NCBI GenBank assembly: GCA_043777755.1
Contig: JAYWHK010000212.1
Location: 62,001-126,000 of the forward strand
DNA: 64,000 nucleotides
Reading direction: 5' to 3'
From: CANHEE01 sp043777755
Lineage (GTDB): Bacteria; Bacteroidota; Bacteroidia; Chitinophagales; Saprospiraceae
Below are positions 7,940-16,892 of the stretch, in pieces. The notes beneath the pieces are model-generated. The model saw nothing but the letters and a program-made list of their open reading frames with translations, was not told where the DNA came from and made no database searches. Position numbers and translations under genes: made by a program. The stretch's first letter is position 1. Every line of letters starts with the position of its first letter.

Positions 7940-9940
7940 TCACTTCTGAACAGTAACTTTTTTCACTGCTAATTTGTCGCCCATTTTTACATGGATGGTA
8001 TAAATACCATTTGCCAAATCGCCTGCTACAAAAGGTAAAATATTTTCACCAACCAACTTACCGTAAGCACGAGCCGCTACTTGCTGACCCAATGTATTGA
8101 ATACACTAACACTTACTTCTACAGCTTCGTTTGTTGTTACTTCGATACTTGTTTCATCAGCCATTGGATTTGGATAGATAGCTACAGCTTCGTTGTTGAA
8201 AAGGTCTTGTGTACCAACGTTTTGCTTTTTGCTATCAACGAAAATATCATCAATAAACATATTATTACCATAATCTGAATGGCAAACAAAAGCAATCATA
8301 ACATCATTTTTACCATCATATTGTGAAACACTTATAGAGTCAGTTGCCCATTGAGTTGCCGTTGGATAAAAAGCTGCTGCTGCTTTAGGTGTAGTTGTCT
8401 TTAATTCATCTCCACTTTTCAACCAAACAGATTCGTAGTTTTCTCCGCAATCCGTAGAAATTAATACTTCTAATGAATCCTGTGTTGCAGGAGTTGTGGC
8501 ATCTTCATATTGAGCGAAAGCCCAAGAGAATTTCAATTGTGCTTTTTTAGCATTTTTTAAGTTAATTTTGTGAAAGACTAAATTTCCAATACTTTTAGGA
8601 TTAGCCATTGTTCCCCAAATGTCAAAGCGAAATGACTTATTTGATTTTGCATAAGCACCTAATTTCGCACTTGCAGCAGTACTAATTGATTTATCTACTA
8701 TGGTACAAGTAGGGAAATTGTCAATAAAAGTAGCATTTTCTGGTTGTGCGCCAGACAATGGTTTTTCAAAACCTTCATTAACATTCGTTCCAACTGCAAC
8801 AGATGGTAATACTTTAAAAAACTGCTCGTCATAATTGTCAAAAGTATTGTAATCAATACCACCTTTATTGATATTTTTAACTTCTACTTTTACAGCAGTA
8901 GCACCATAAGGAAGTACAAATTTTCCAAAATCTACATTTTCAGACTTGGTAGGTGCAATTGACTTTGATACTTTTTTAGTTGCGAAAGTAATTCCATTGT
9001 AACTGATTACAGCCTCTAATGAGTCTATTGCAACAGCACTATTATTTGTTATAGTTCCCGATGCAATAAATTCATTTTTATCACAAAGTTTTTCTGGACC
9101 CGTAGAAGTCAAAGTTAATGCAGCATCAAAAGAATTGATAGGATAGCTGATACTTGAATTCATAACAGCTTTTGTTGCATCGTCTTGTAAAAAAGAAACT
9201 ACGGCAATTTGCTTTTTATCATAAATATAAGTTGGTAATTTTGCCTTAAATGTATAAGTACGAGAACCTTTTGCTGCAACAGAATCTACGGCTGTACCCA
9301 AAGCATTTGGATATGACTTACGTACAATTCCAAAGAATTCTTTTTCGCCATTCGTACCAGGAGCTTTTGCAAAATTAATCGTTTGTTCAAGCAATGCTAC
9401 TTGCAATCTTAATGTAGTAGAACCAATTTTGCTTGCACTTGAATTGTTCACTTTTACAGTAATAAAAATAGAATCTTTTGCAGCGTTTAATGTATGGCTT
9501 GTTTCAACACTAGCTGTTGCTACTTGGCTTGTTGCATAATCCAAAACGTTTTGGTTGTAACCGTAAGGACCGCCAGCGTAACCGCCTTGGGCTACTTGCC
9601 ATCCGCCTTTGCCATCTGCATAGCTATCGTCAGGAACAACACCATCAATAACTGCTTCAGGAACACCCTTTACAGCATAATAACCTGTACGAGTTGTTAT
9701 TTCCGCTTTATTTTGTGCGTTCATTGGGTCTGCGCCAGGAAAGCTTGTTTGCCACTTAATAGTAACAACATTTTTAACGTTCTTTGTCAAAAGTGCGTGA
9801 AAAGCAGGATTTTGAGCTGCACATGGAGGACATGAAGCATTCGTAAATTCTTCAATCAACACTGTTCTTTTAGGTGATGATTGTGCAAAAAGCATCGTAG
9901 TTCCTACGAGTGCAATTAGAAATAGTAAATTTTTTTTCAT
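7940..9940 (-). CDS. Secreted Omp28/thioredoxin-like protein with type A T9SS sorting domain
   Basis: A 666-residue protein with a signal peptide (residues 1-19) and a thioredoxin-like segment whose EEFTNASCPPCAAQNP holds a CPPC redox motif at C37-C40, as in the Omp28 family. The middle is made of beta-sandwich segments. The C-terminus has the T9SS type A sorting signal beginning at AVAIYPNPMADETS and ending ANGIYTIHVKMGDKLAVKKVTVQK in pattern (two pieces here are contiguous). It should be exported by Sec and T9SS to the cell surface or medium. The disulfide-type motif suggests a redox or metal-related role, but the substrate is unknown. It sits alone between two terminators. Confidence 0.85.
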   Translation of the reverse strand: MKKNLLFLIALVGTTMLFAQSSPKRTVLIEEFTNASCPPCAAQNPAFHALLTKNVKNVVTIKWQTSFPGADPMNAQNKAEITTRTGYYAVKGVPEAVIDGVVPDDSYADGKGGWQVAQGGYAGGPYGYNQNVLDYATSQVATASVETSHTLNAAKDSIFITVKVNNSSASKIGSTTLRLQVALLEQTINFAKAPGTNGEKEFFGIVRKSYPNALGTAVDSVAAKGSRTYTFKAKLPTYIYDKKQIAVVSFLQDDATKAVMNSSISYPINSFDAALTLTSTGPEKLCDKNEFIASGTITNNSAVAIDSLEAVISYNGITFATKKVSKSIAPTKSENVDFGKFVLPYGATAVKVEVKNINKGGIDYNTFDNYDEQFFKVLPSVAVGTNVNEGFEKPLSGAQPENATFIDNFPTCTIVDKSISTAASAKLGAYAKSNKSFRFDIWGTMANPKSIGNLVFHKINLKNAKKAQLKFSWAFAQYEDATTPATQDSLEVLISTDCGENYESVWLKSGDELKTTTPKAAAAFYPTATQWATDSISVSQYDGKNDVMIAFVCHSDYGNNMFIDDIFVDSKKQNVGTQDLFNNEAVAIYPNPMADETSIEVTTNEAVEVSVSVFNTLGQQVAARAYGKLVGENILPFVAGDLANGIYTIHVKMGDKLAVKKVTVQK

Positions 9941-9980
9941 TTTAAAATAAATTTAAATTTTGTAGATTTATTAATATGCA

Positions 9981-9988
9981 CAAAAATA
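9981..9988 (-). promoter_or_regulatory. TATTTTTG -7 box for the Omp28-like gene
   Basis: The minus strand reads TATTTTTG, matching TAnnTTTG, 40 bases before the start codon at 9940. Confidence 0.45.
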
Positions 9989-10030
9989 ATATTTATTATC
10001 TATATTTAAAGAAATTTTAGATAAACTAAT

Positions 10031-10069
10031 AAAAAAAGCCATAACAGATGTTCTGTTATGGCTTTTTTT
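10031..10069 (-). terminator. Terminator downstream of the lipoprotein gene
   Basis: Perfect 11-bp stem GCCATAACAGA/TCTGTTATGGC (10038-10048 and 10052-10062) with A and T runs on either side, placed seven bases after the stop of the 10077-10706 gene. Confidence 0.88.
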
Positions 10070-10076
10070 ATTAGTT

Positions 10077-10706
10077 TTATTTTCGCTCCATTATCCTACC
10101 ACTACATCCATTTCTTGCACTAAATTTTTTAACAATTGTACCTTGACCTTTATATTCTACAGTTGTAATACTTTCGTTGCCTGTCGAAGTCCAACAATTT
10201 CCTATTGATAAAGAGATTTTGATATAGTAGTCAGGCTCTGCAATATTTGAACAGCCAGCCTTTGTACTATATCCAAATGTAGCGAGACCTAAGGTTTTTT
10301 GAGGTGGTATACAGCAATTAGAGGGTACCCATACACCTAATTGTTGTGTTAACTGAGGATTAGAACAAGGGTCGTTGTCTAATCCTATAAATGGAATGTT
10401 TTGTGATGCGCTACAGTCACTTCCAGTCACTGGTCCAATTCCTGTTCCCACAATAGACCAAATATCTGCATTATAAACACTATCTACTCTAATATACCAG
10501 CGACAGCCATCTTCTCCTCTTTCAGTAGCATTGGTTTGCTGATCAACAGAGTTTTTCATTTCTTTTAGGAACAGTAATTTATCAACCTCTATTTTAGAGA
10601 TTTTTTGTTCTGTAGTATAGGTAGCGGATTCTTTTTGACAAGAAGCTACAATGAAAGTTGATAGCGCAATGATACACATTCCGCCAAATAAAATTAATTT
10701 TTTCAT
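10077..10706 (-). CDS. Predicted lipoprotein, cysteine-rich, unknown function
   Basis: A 209-residue protein whose N-terminus is a lipoprotein signal with lipobox-like IVASC (cysteine about residue 23), so it is probably lipid-anchored in the outer or inner membrane. The mature part has ten or so further cysteines (GEDGCRW, NCCIPPQ, GNCW, NGCSGR), suggesting several disulfides in an oxidising compartment. I recognise no family. It is a single-gene unit with its own promoter, a perfect hairpin in the leader, and a strong terminator. Confidence 0.75.
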   Translation of the reverse strand: MKKLILFGGMCIIALSTFIVASCQKESATYTTEQKISKIEVDKLLFLKEMKNSVDQQTNATERGEDGCRWYIRVDSVYNADIWSIVGTGIGPVTGSDCSASQNIPFIGLDNDPCSNPQLTQQLGVWVPSNCCIPPQKTLGLATFGYSTKAGCSNIAEPDYYIKISLSIGNCWTSTGNESITTVEYKGQGTIVKKFSARNGCSGRIMERK

Positions 10707-10750
10707 AATAATCGGTTTTTGAAAAATTTAAAAAATAATTGTTTGAGATA

Positions 10751-10776
10751 CTTAATTGAAAGAAATTTCAATTAAG
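10751..10776 (-). promoter_or_regulatory. Perfect inverted repeat at the 5' end of the lipoprotein mRNA
   Basis: CTTAATTGAAA and TTTCAATTAAG form an 11-bp perfect palindrome with a 4-base loop. It begins at the predicted transcription start given the TACCTTTG box at 10783-10790, so it would be either a 5'-terminal RNA hairpin or an operator. Confidence 0.6.
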
Positions 10777-10782
10777 ATTCAG

Positions 10783-10790
10783 CAAAGGTA
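10783..10790 (-). promoter_or_regulatory. TACCTTTG -7 box for the lipoprotein gene
   Basis: The minus strand reads TACCTTTG, matching TAnnTTTG, about 76 bases before the start codon, giving one of the longer leaders in this window. Confidence 0.5.
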
Positions 10791-10904
10791 AATTCTATTT
10801 TTTAATTAAACAAAATAAAAATACATTTTTTTTTTTTCATATAAAATATAATTCTTTAATAATATTATTTAATAAAATTATATTTTATCAATATTTTACA
10901 ATTA

Positions 10905-13900
10905 TTACAATCCCAACACCTTCACTGTATCGTCATTTCTGACCAAAATAACTGCTTTTTGTTTGCCAATTTTAATCGCTGCGCTGCGGCGAACTTCACC
11001 TTTGACTTGTACACCATTGACATTTTGTACATCAAATTTACAATTTCCTTTGTTGATAAGTACTTTTCCATAATCTGCATCGTAACGCCCAAGTTGTACA
11101 TTGTTTCCGTAGTAATTTCCATAAAGCAATACATCTGGTAAATTATCTTTGTTGGCATCAATGATTTGTGCAGTTTTGTAAGGAGTCAATTGTGCAAAAT
11201 CAGGCAACGAAACAGTTTCAAATTTGCCATTCCCTTGATTGACCAAAATGGCATTATCAAAATAAGTTGCTTCGTATTTTTTTGCTTTTTGTAATTTTTC
11301 TTTAGTAAAAATTTGCTCCAATGACATTTTTGCAAACTCACGAGCGAATAATATTTTTTTCTTAAAAGAAGGAATTTGTCGTTGCAAATCGGCAATATTC
11401 GTAAAAGGAACTTCTCTATCGCCCATGAAAAAAGTCAAGATTTGTTCTTTTTTACCATTGTCATCAAAATCTGAATAATACATCTTAACTGATTGATTAA
11501 CAGAGGTTTGTAAACGTGTATTTTGCCCCAAATTACCAGCTAAAATATCTATATCGCCATCATTGTCAAAATCATAAGGCATTACAAAATTCCACCAACC
11601 TTTTTTATCTGTCAAAGTTGTTGTTTTAAAGGTATTGTTTTCTTTGATAAAAGCATAAATAAGGTCCCATTCAGTAGCGACGATTAAATCTTTGTCACCA
11701 TCTTTGTCTATGTCTGTCCAAACAGAATTTTTGACCAAACCGATGTTCGCTAAATCTTTGTTCCATTCCGTGGTAACATCTGAAAAATGTCCTTTACCAT
11801 CGTTTTTCAACAAGTAAGAGCGAGGTGTTTCGCCATAATTGCTCGTCAAAGATCTTGCGCCAAGAAACAAATCTACAAAACCATCACCATCAAAATCATT
11901 GGCAGTAAGCGTTCCTACGATTGGATAGGGTTTTGGAAAAGCATCTTGCAAACGAGAAAAATTCCCTTTTCCATCATTCAGATAAACTCGGGAAGCGGAA
12001 TTGGCATCTTTTTCAGCAAATTCACTACCGCCTGTTCCTACTATAATATCGTTATCTTTGTCGTTGTCAATATCTACAATCAAGGCTTCAACGTCTTCCA
12101 TGATGCTATCTTGCGCCATCGCTGTATTTTTTATTTTTGAAAAAACACCATTTTTTTGTTGAAAAAACAAGCCAGATTCTTTCCATTTTGCACCACCAAC
12201 AAACACATCTTCTAAACCGTCACCATTCAAATCGCCAACTGCCAAAGCGGGCCCTTCCGTAGAAGTCAAAAGCGGAGTCAAAGGTTCTCTGTCAAACTCT
12301 ATAAAATCATTTTCATCGTGAAAATAATTTAATTTTACTTTGTCCGTAATATCTGTAATTTTATTAGAAAGTCGTGAGTCGTGAGAAGTCGTGAGTCGTG
12401 AGAAATCAAATTTTTTCAAGCCTTTTTTATAAGAAAAAGTATTGATTCCGTTGAAGTTAAGCGAATTTTTATCTAACTTTTGAAAAGAACCATCAGTCCA
12501 AATCAAAAACAAACTGTCTATCTCATCTGGATTGCCGATACCCGCATAAAGTGGTGTTTCCATACTGCCTTGAAAACCCTTCGTTGGGTATTTTTCGTAC
12601 ATCATCACACTGTCTTTTTTATAGGCAACCAAACGGCTACCGATGGCAGTACGATTTTTTTCAGTGCCTTCCAATTTTAAGGTCAGCATTACGTTTGTAG
12701 GCTTTTTTTCAATAATATTTTCATAAACAAAAGCCTTATCGTTGATGTTGTTCGTGATAATATCCAAATCGCCATCGTTGTCCAAATCGGCATAAGCCGA
12801 GCCATTCGAGTACGATTTTTTATTGTTTTCGATAAAAAATTCTTGGTCTTGGAATTTCAAATTTCCTGAATTTTTAAACATTTTATTGTACAATTTTATC
12901 TCAGGAACATTCCGAATCACATCTAAATCCTTGTCTTCGAGTTTGTCCGCACGGATTTTATCTTGCAAATTATCCGCCGAAGCGAACTTGATGTAGTCAA
13001 TATCATTCATGCGTTTTGGAATACCATTTCCTATAAAAATATCTTTTTTTCCATCGTTGTCAAAGTCTAAAAATAGACTTGCCCAAGACCAATCCGTCGC
13101 AAAAACACCCGAATACATTGCCACTTCACTCATCGTGCCATTTCCATTATTGAGCTGTAAAGCATTGCGTGCATATTGAAAATTATAGCCATAACCCAAC
13201 TTGTAATTGAACGTTCCGAAAGCATCTTCACCTTCGGAAGATTTCAAAATAAATGGCTCAAAAGGTTGCATATCCAAGCTCATCACATCATTGAGTCCGT
13301 CATTGTTCAAATCACCAATATCAACGCCCATGCTAAAACGGCTCGTATGCTGTACATAATCGTTGATTTGCTCCTTGAAAGTACCATTTTTTTGATTAAT
13401 ATAGAGATAATCGTTTTCGTGAAAATCGTTGCCAATGTACATATCAAGATAGCCATCACCATTTATATCGCCAACTGCCAAACCCAAACCGTAGCCAACA
13501 ACGGTTGAATTAATGCCAACTATTTTTGTTATTTCATTATATTTTCCATTGTTATTTTTGAAAAAACGGTCCCCAGAAAGTGGATGAAATTTTCCTTGAA
13601 AGTTTTTTCGAGGACCAAAAGTACCATTGTTATGCAGGGAGTGATTGAGCTGAAACATATCCAAATCACCATCTAAATCATAGTCAAAAAAAGTAGCTTG
13701 TGTTCCAAAACCAACCAAATCCAAACCAAATTCTTTCGATTTTTCTTCAAAAACAGGTGCTCCATCCTTGATTTCTTTGCAAATATAGAGTTTGTTATGA
13801 CTTTTTAAATTCAAATAATCGCCTACGACGCTTACATAAATGTCCATCATACCGTCTTGATTGACATCTGCAACAGCCACGCCATTCGACCAATCTTTGG

Positions 13901-14246
13901 TGGAAACAATACCCGATTTTTCAGTAATGTCGTCAAATTTCATGTTGCCTTTGTTCAAATACAACTTGTTCGCAACCCGATTTCCCGAGAAGAAAACATC
14001 TTGCAGCCCGTCATTGTTGAAATCGCCAACACCAATACCGCCACCATTGTAGTAATACATATATTTAAAAATATTCATATCCAAATTAACATCTAAGTCA
14101 TTTGAAAACTGAATACCAGTTTGTGCTGATTCGAGCAAACGGAAGGTTGGTTTTGACGTTACAGTTGCTTTGTTTTCTTTTTTTGTACAAGAAAAAAAAA
14201 TAAAAATAACTAAAACGAAAGAAAATATAGTGTGTAATTTATTCAT
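10905..14246 (-). CDS. FG-GAP repeat lipoprotein with ASPIC/UnbV domain
   Basis: A 1113-residue surface protein. The N-terminus has a lipoprotein signal with lipobox FFSC (cysteine about residue 20). Many FG-GAP/VCBS calcium-binding blades follow, recognisable by repeated GDFNNDGLQD, ADVNQDGMMD, DYDLDGDLD and FDNDGKKD motifs, which suggests one or two seven-bladed propellers. In the middle lies an ASPIC/UnbV-type segment with TAIGSRLVAY and LFLIWTDGS. Such proteins are common near Bacteroidota nutrient-uptake genes and may bind ligands or carbohydrates. I start it at the ATG 14244-14246; the frame stays open upstream, but those codons encode no signal and overlap a divergent gene. A short tandem repeat at 12370-12403 lies inside the coding sequence. 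Confidence 0.88.
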   Translation of the reverse strand: MNKLHTIFSFVLVIFIFFSCTKKENKATVTSKPTFRLLESAQTGIQFSNDLDVNLDMNIFKYMYYYNGGGIGVGDFNNDGLQDVFFSGNRVANKLYLNKGNMKFDDITEKSGIVSTKDWSNGVAVADVNQDGMMDIYVSVVGDYLNLKSHNKLYICKEIKDGAPVFEEKSKEFGLDLVGFGTQATFFDYDLDGDLDMFQLNHSLHNNGTFGPRKNFQGKFHPLSGDRFFKNNNGKYNEITKIVGINSTVVGYGLGLAVGDINGDGYLDMYIGNDFHENDYLYINQKNGTFKEQINDYVQHTSRFSMGVDIGDLNNDGLNDVMSLDMQPFEPFILKSSEGEDAFGTFNYKLGYGYNFQYARNALQLNNGNGTMSEVAMYSGVFATDWSWASLFLDFDNDGKKDIFIGNGIPKRMNDIDYIKFASADNLQDKIRADKLEDKDLDVIRNVPEIKLYNKMFKNSGNLKFQDQEFFIENNKKSYSNGSAYADLDNDGDLDIITNNINDKAFVYENIIEKKPTNVMLTLKLEGTEKNRTAIGSRLVAYKKDSVMMYEKYPTKGFQGSMETPLYAGIGNPDEIDSLFLIWTDGSFQKLDKNSLNFNGINTFSYKKGLKKFDFSRLTTSHDSRLSNKITDITDKVKLNYFHDENDFIEFDREPLTPLLTSTEGPALAVGDLNGDGLEDVFVGGAKWKESGLFFQQKNGVFSKIKNTAMAQDSIMEDVEALIVDIDNDKDNDIIVGTGGSEFAEKDANSASRVYLNDGKGNFSRLQDAFPKPYPIVGTLTANDFDGDGFVDLFLGARSLTSNYGETPRSYLLKNDGKGHFSDVTTEWNKDLANIGLVKNSVWTDIDKDGDKDLIVATEWDLIYAFIKENNTFKTTTLTDKKGWWNFVMPYDFDNDGDIDILAGNLGQNTRLQTSVNQSVKMYYSDFDDNGKKEQILTFFMGDREVPFTNIADLQRQIPSFKKKILFAREFAKMSLEQIFTKEKLQKAKKYEATYFDNAILVNQGNGKFETVSLPDFAQLTPYKTAQIIDANKDNLPDVLLYGNYYGNNVQLGRYDADYGKVLINKGNCKFDVQNVNGVQVKGEVRRSAAIKIGKQKAVILVRNDDTVKVLGL
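12370..12403. repeat. 17-bp tandem duplication inside the FG-GAP gene
   Basis: AGTCGTGAGTCGTGAGA occurs twice head to tail (12370-12386 and 12387-12403) while the reading frame stays open. On the coding strand this is a TCACGACT tract, similar to the intergenic TTACGACT repeats elsewhere in the window. Confidence 0.85.
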
Positions 14247-14310
14247 TGATTTATTTTTAAGTGGTTGGGCTAAAATAACCACATTTATTTCTATACGCCT
14301 ACTTGTAAAG

Positions 14311-14318
14311 CAAAGATA
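14311..14318 (-). promoter_or_regulatory. TATCTTTG -7 box for the FG-GAP gene
   Basis: The minus strand reads TATCTTTG, matching TAnnTTTG, 64 bases before the ATG at 14246; it supports the choice of the shorter start. Confidence 0.5.
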
Positions 14319-14386
14319 GGAAAAATTTGTGTAGCTTAATAAATTTGTTGCTGTAATATTTTGTGTGCAAAGATAAAAAAAAACTA

Positions 14387-14394
14387 TAACTTTG
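14387..14394 (+). promoter_or_regulatory. TAACTTTG -7 box for the gene at 14410
   Basis: TAACTTTG matches TAnnTTTG and lies only 15 bases before the ATG at 14410, so the leader would be about ten bases. Confidence 0.5.
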
Positions 14395-14409
14395 CGTAAA
14401 AAGAACCTT

Positions 14410-15151
14410 ATGGCACAAGTAAAAATAGAAATCACAAATTCAAATGGTGAAAAAATCACAATTGAACGAGAGGTTATCACAGACAAAGCGCTGGATAGCT
14501 TCAATAATATAGAGGCGTTTACGCTACAAATACGTCGTGAACTTTTCCCTGAATTACAAAAGAGTTTGTTGGAGGAGTCTAGGTATCGTATAAAAAAAAC
14601 GAATTTCGGAGTAATGGCAAGCGTCAAGTACAAAATAGTAGGAATAGAAGGTGTAGCAGCACACATCATGCTTCGGCAATACGAGGAGACTAAAGTCGCT
14701 GTCAATGACTACCTTGCTTATTTAGAAGTAGGTCTGACAAGTTGGTTTAAAGGGGTGAATATTTACATTACGCTTTGTTTCATACTGACCGTTTTGAAAA
14801 AGCGCATGAGTTGTATCTAACAGGGAAGCAGCAAGGCGAACACAATGACAGCAAAAAAGTAGAAATTCTTTTTAGCCGAATAGAGAACCTATCAAAATAC
14901 AGACTTCGACACTTGAAAAAAGAAAAAGAAACTTTTCGCAGCGACGTATTCATCGCCTTAGCAGAGCTCCTTGCCAAATATTCCTTTCAATTCAAAAACT
15001 ACAAGCGGAAGCCAAGGCGCTTTATGTTCGTTTTCAAGAAAAACCCTACGATGTGCTTAATCAACCCTACGAAGTAGAGGTCATCAACTACGAAAAAACA
15101 TGGTTGCATATTTGTAATTTTATGAATGGACGCTATTTTGACCGAGTTTGA
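14410..15151 (+). pseudogene. Frameshifted gene of unknown function
   Basis: Three successive reading frames join into one plausible protein of roughly 245 residues. Frame one begins MAQVKIEITNSNGEK at 14410. It changes at the GGGG run near 14753-14756, where one more G would give SWFKGGEYLHYALFHTDRF. A second change at the AAAAA run near 14994-14998, again solved by one more base, gives FQFKKLQAEAKALYVRFQ and a stop at 15149-15151 after NGRYFDRV. The protein is soluble, mostly helical and charged; I recognise no family. Both breaks sit in homopolymers, so either the gene is decaying or the run lengths are miscalled. A promoter box directly upstream suggests the gene was or is transcribed. 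Confidence 0.6.
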
Positions 15152-15294
15152 GTTATTACAATATTTATGGAACAAATATACTTCAGTAGTCCAAGGCGGT
15201 CTTGCTTTTGTGGGAAATAACCCTTTCAAAATTTTTATTTTTAATAAAAAGATAAAAAATACACCAAACATTTGCAATACCAAAAAAATAAATA

Positions 15295-15302
15295 TATCTT
15301 TG
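15295..15302 (+). promoter_or_regulatory. TATCTTTG -7 box for rpmE2
   Basis: TATCTTTG matches TAnnTTTG, 30 bases before the ATG of the ribosomal protein gene. Confidence 0.55.
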
Positions 15303-15332
15303 CGCCACTTTTGATAAAAAATTAAGAAAATA

Positions 15333-15587
15333 ATGAGAAAAGAAATTCATCCTAAAAGTTATCGTACAGTCATTTTTAAAGATTTCTCAGTAGATGAGTC
15401 TTGGATGGGTCGCTCTTGTGCGAACTCTAAAGAAAACGTTCTATGGGAAGACGGTAATGAATATCCGCTTATCAAGTTAGAAATTTCATCACATTCACAT
15501 CCGTTCTTTACGGGTAAGATGAAAATGGTTGATACAGCTGGTCGTATTGATAAGTTCAACAAAAAATTTGCAAAGTTTTCTAAATAA
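15333..15587 (+). CDS. rpmE2: 50S ribosomal protein L31 type B
   Basis: An 84-residue L31 of the type B form: it begins [17 protein letters not shown], contains [17 protein letters not shown] and ends with a basic helix FNKKFAKF, and it lacks the four zinc-binding cysteines of type A L31. It belongs to the large ribosomal subunit near the central protuberance, where it bridges to the small subunit. The gene has its own promoter and a hairpin terminator just downstream. Confidence 0.96.
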   Translation: MRKEIHPKSYRTVIFKDFSVDESWMGRSCANSKENVLWEDGNEYPLIKLEISSHSHPFFTGKMKMVDTAGRIDKFNKKFAKFSK

Positions 15588-15606
15588 ACGTTTGCATATT
15601 TTCGTT

Positions 15607-15650
15607 AAAAAGTCCCAATGTTTTAACAGATGGGACTTTTTATTTTTTTT
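15607..15650 (+). terminator. Terminator between rpmE2 and the GlmU-like gene
   Basis: Stem AAAAGTCCCA/TGGGACTTTT (about 15608-15617 and 15631-15640) followed by a T-rich run to 15650. The next gene starts at 15657, only seven bases after the T run. Confidence 0.88.
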
Positions 15651-15656
15651 CTTACG

Positions 15657-16865
15657 ATGAAAAATATCATTCTTTTTGATAGTGAAGTAAGACAACACCT
15701 TTTGCCCTTGACGTTCACCCGTCCTGTTGCAGAGCTTCGCATTGGCATCACGACCATCAAAGAAAAATGGGAACAACTCCTTGACGGAGTTGCTTCTCAC
15801 ATCACCGAAGATTACCTTTCCACAAAATTTCCAATCAGCATTAGCGATGACAACTATGTCATTGACGGTTCGGTTATTCCGACCGAAGCCCTTTGCAGTC
15901 GTATTGCAGACTTGGGTTACAATGAGGCATTGGTCAAAAATGGAGAGTTAATTGCAGCCCGTTTGGGTGAAGAACAATTCGAGCGTGTGATTTTAGAAGG
16001 TGAAATGAGTAGCCTTGAAGAAACCGAAATAGACTTGGAGTTTGTCCAAATCTCAAGACCTTGGCACTTGTTTTCTTATAATGATCAAGTATTAAGAGCT
16101 GATTTTCAATGGATTACCAAAAATAGAAAATCACAGACCATCAGTCCTACCAACCAAGTTTTAGGAAAAGAAAATATTTTTTTAGAAGAAGGTGCAAAGG
16201 TAGAATGTTCTATTTTGAATGCCACTACAGGGCCCATCTATATCGGTAAAAATGCTGAGATAATGGAAGGCTGTATTGTACGTGGTGCTTTGGCTCTTTG
16301 CGAAGGTGCTACGCTCAAAATGGGTGCAAAACTTTATGGTGCAAATACTTTTGGTCCTCATTGCAAAGTTGGTGGAGAAGTGGGAAACTCTATTTTATTG
16401 GGTTACTCCAACAAAGGACACGACGGCTATTTGGGAAATTCTGTATTGGGCGAATGGTGCAATTTAGGTGCAGATACCAATACTTCTAACTTAAAAAACA
16501 CTTATGACGAGGTGCGCCTGTGGAGTTATGTAGAGAAAAAATTTGCACATACAGGGCAAAATTTCCTTGGCTTAATCATGGGAGATCACTCAAAATCAGG
16601 CATCAATACCATGTTTAATACAGGAACAGTGGTTGGTGTGGCTGCCAATATTTTTGGAGAAGGTTATCCTCGTAATATTATTCCGTCATTTTCATGGGGC
16701 GGTTACAGCGGTTTTATTACACATAAATTAGACAAAGCAATTGCAACCGCAAAAATTGTAATGGCTCGAAGAAATATTAATCTGACCGAAGAAGACGAAA
16801 AAATACTCAAACATCTTTATGAAATCAGCACGCCTGAGCGTAGCTGGGAAAAAAAGGTTGGCTAA
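15657..16865 (+). CDS. GlmU-like putative sugar nucleotidyltransferase (Bacteroidota type)
   Basis: A 402-residue protein of the Bacteroidota 'alternative GlmU' group. The N-terminal part begins MKNIILFDSEVRQHLLPLTFTRPVAELRIG in two contiguous pieces (the LTFTRPVAELR motif is typical), and the C-terminal half is a left-handed beta-helix built of hexapeptide repeats (GPIYIGKNAEIMEGCIVRG, then GAKLYGANTFGPHCKVGGEV). The family probably provides UDP-N-acetylglucosamine or a related nucleotide sugar for wall and surface polymers, but the N-terminal domain lacks the classical GxGTRM loop of ordinary GlmU, so the reaction is inferred. The ATG at 15657 immediately follows the rpmE2 terminator. A methyltransferase gene lies 27 bases downstream, probably in the same transcript. 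Confidence 0.85.
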   Translation: MKNIILFDSEVRQHLLPLTFTRPVAELRIGITTIKEKWEQLLDGVASHITEDYLSTKFPISISDDNYVIDGSVIPTEALCSRIADLGYNEALVKNGELIAARLGEEQFERVILEGEMSSLEETEIDLEFVQISRPWHLFSYNDQVLRADFQWITKNRKSQTISPTNQVLGKENIFLEEGAKVECSILNATTGPIYIGKNAEIMEGCIVRGALALCEGATLKMGAKLYGANTFGPHCKVGGEVGNSILLGYSNKGHDGYLGNSVLGEWCNLGADTNTSNLKNTYDEVRLWSYVEKKFAHTGQNFLGLIMGDHSKSGINTMFNTGTVVGVAANIFGEGYPRNIIPSFSWGGYSGFITHKLDKAIATAKIVMARRNINLTEEDEKILKHLYEISTPERSWEKKVG

Positions 16866-16892
16866 TTTGCTCAACCAAAAGACTCATTTATA

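Noticed and set aside
12370..12403. CRISPR-like direct repeats.
   Set aside because: Only two adjoining units without spacers, inside a coding sequence; the other TTACGACT tracts also lack spacers.
14247..14705. Extension of the FG-GAP protein by about 150 residues at its N-terminus.
   Set aside because: It would hide the lipoprotein signal at 14246, cross the promoter box and run opposite to the gene at 14410.
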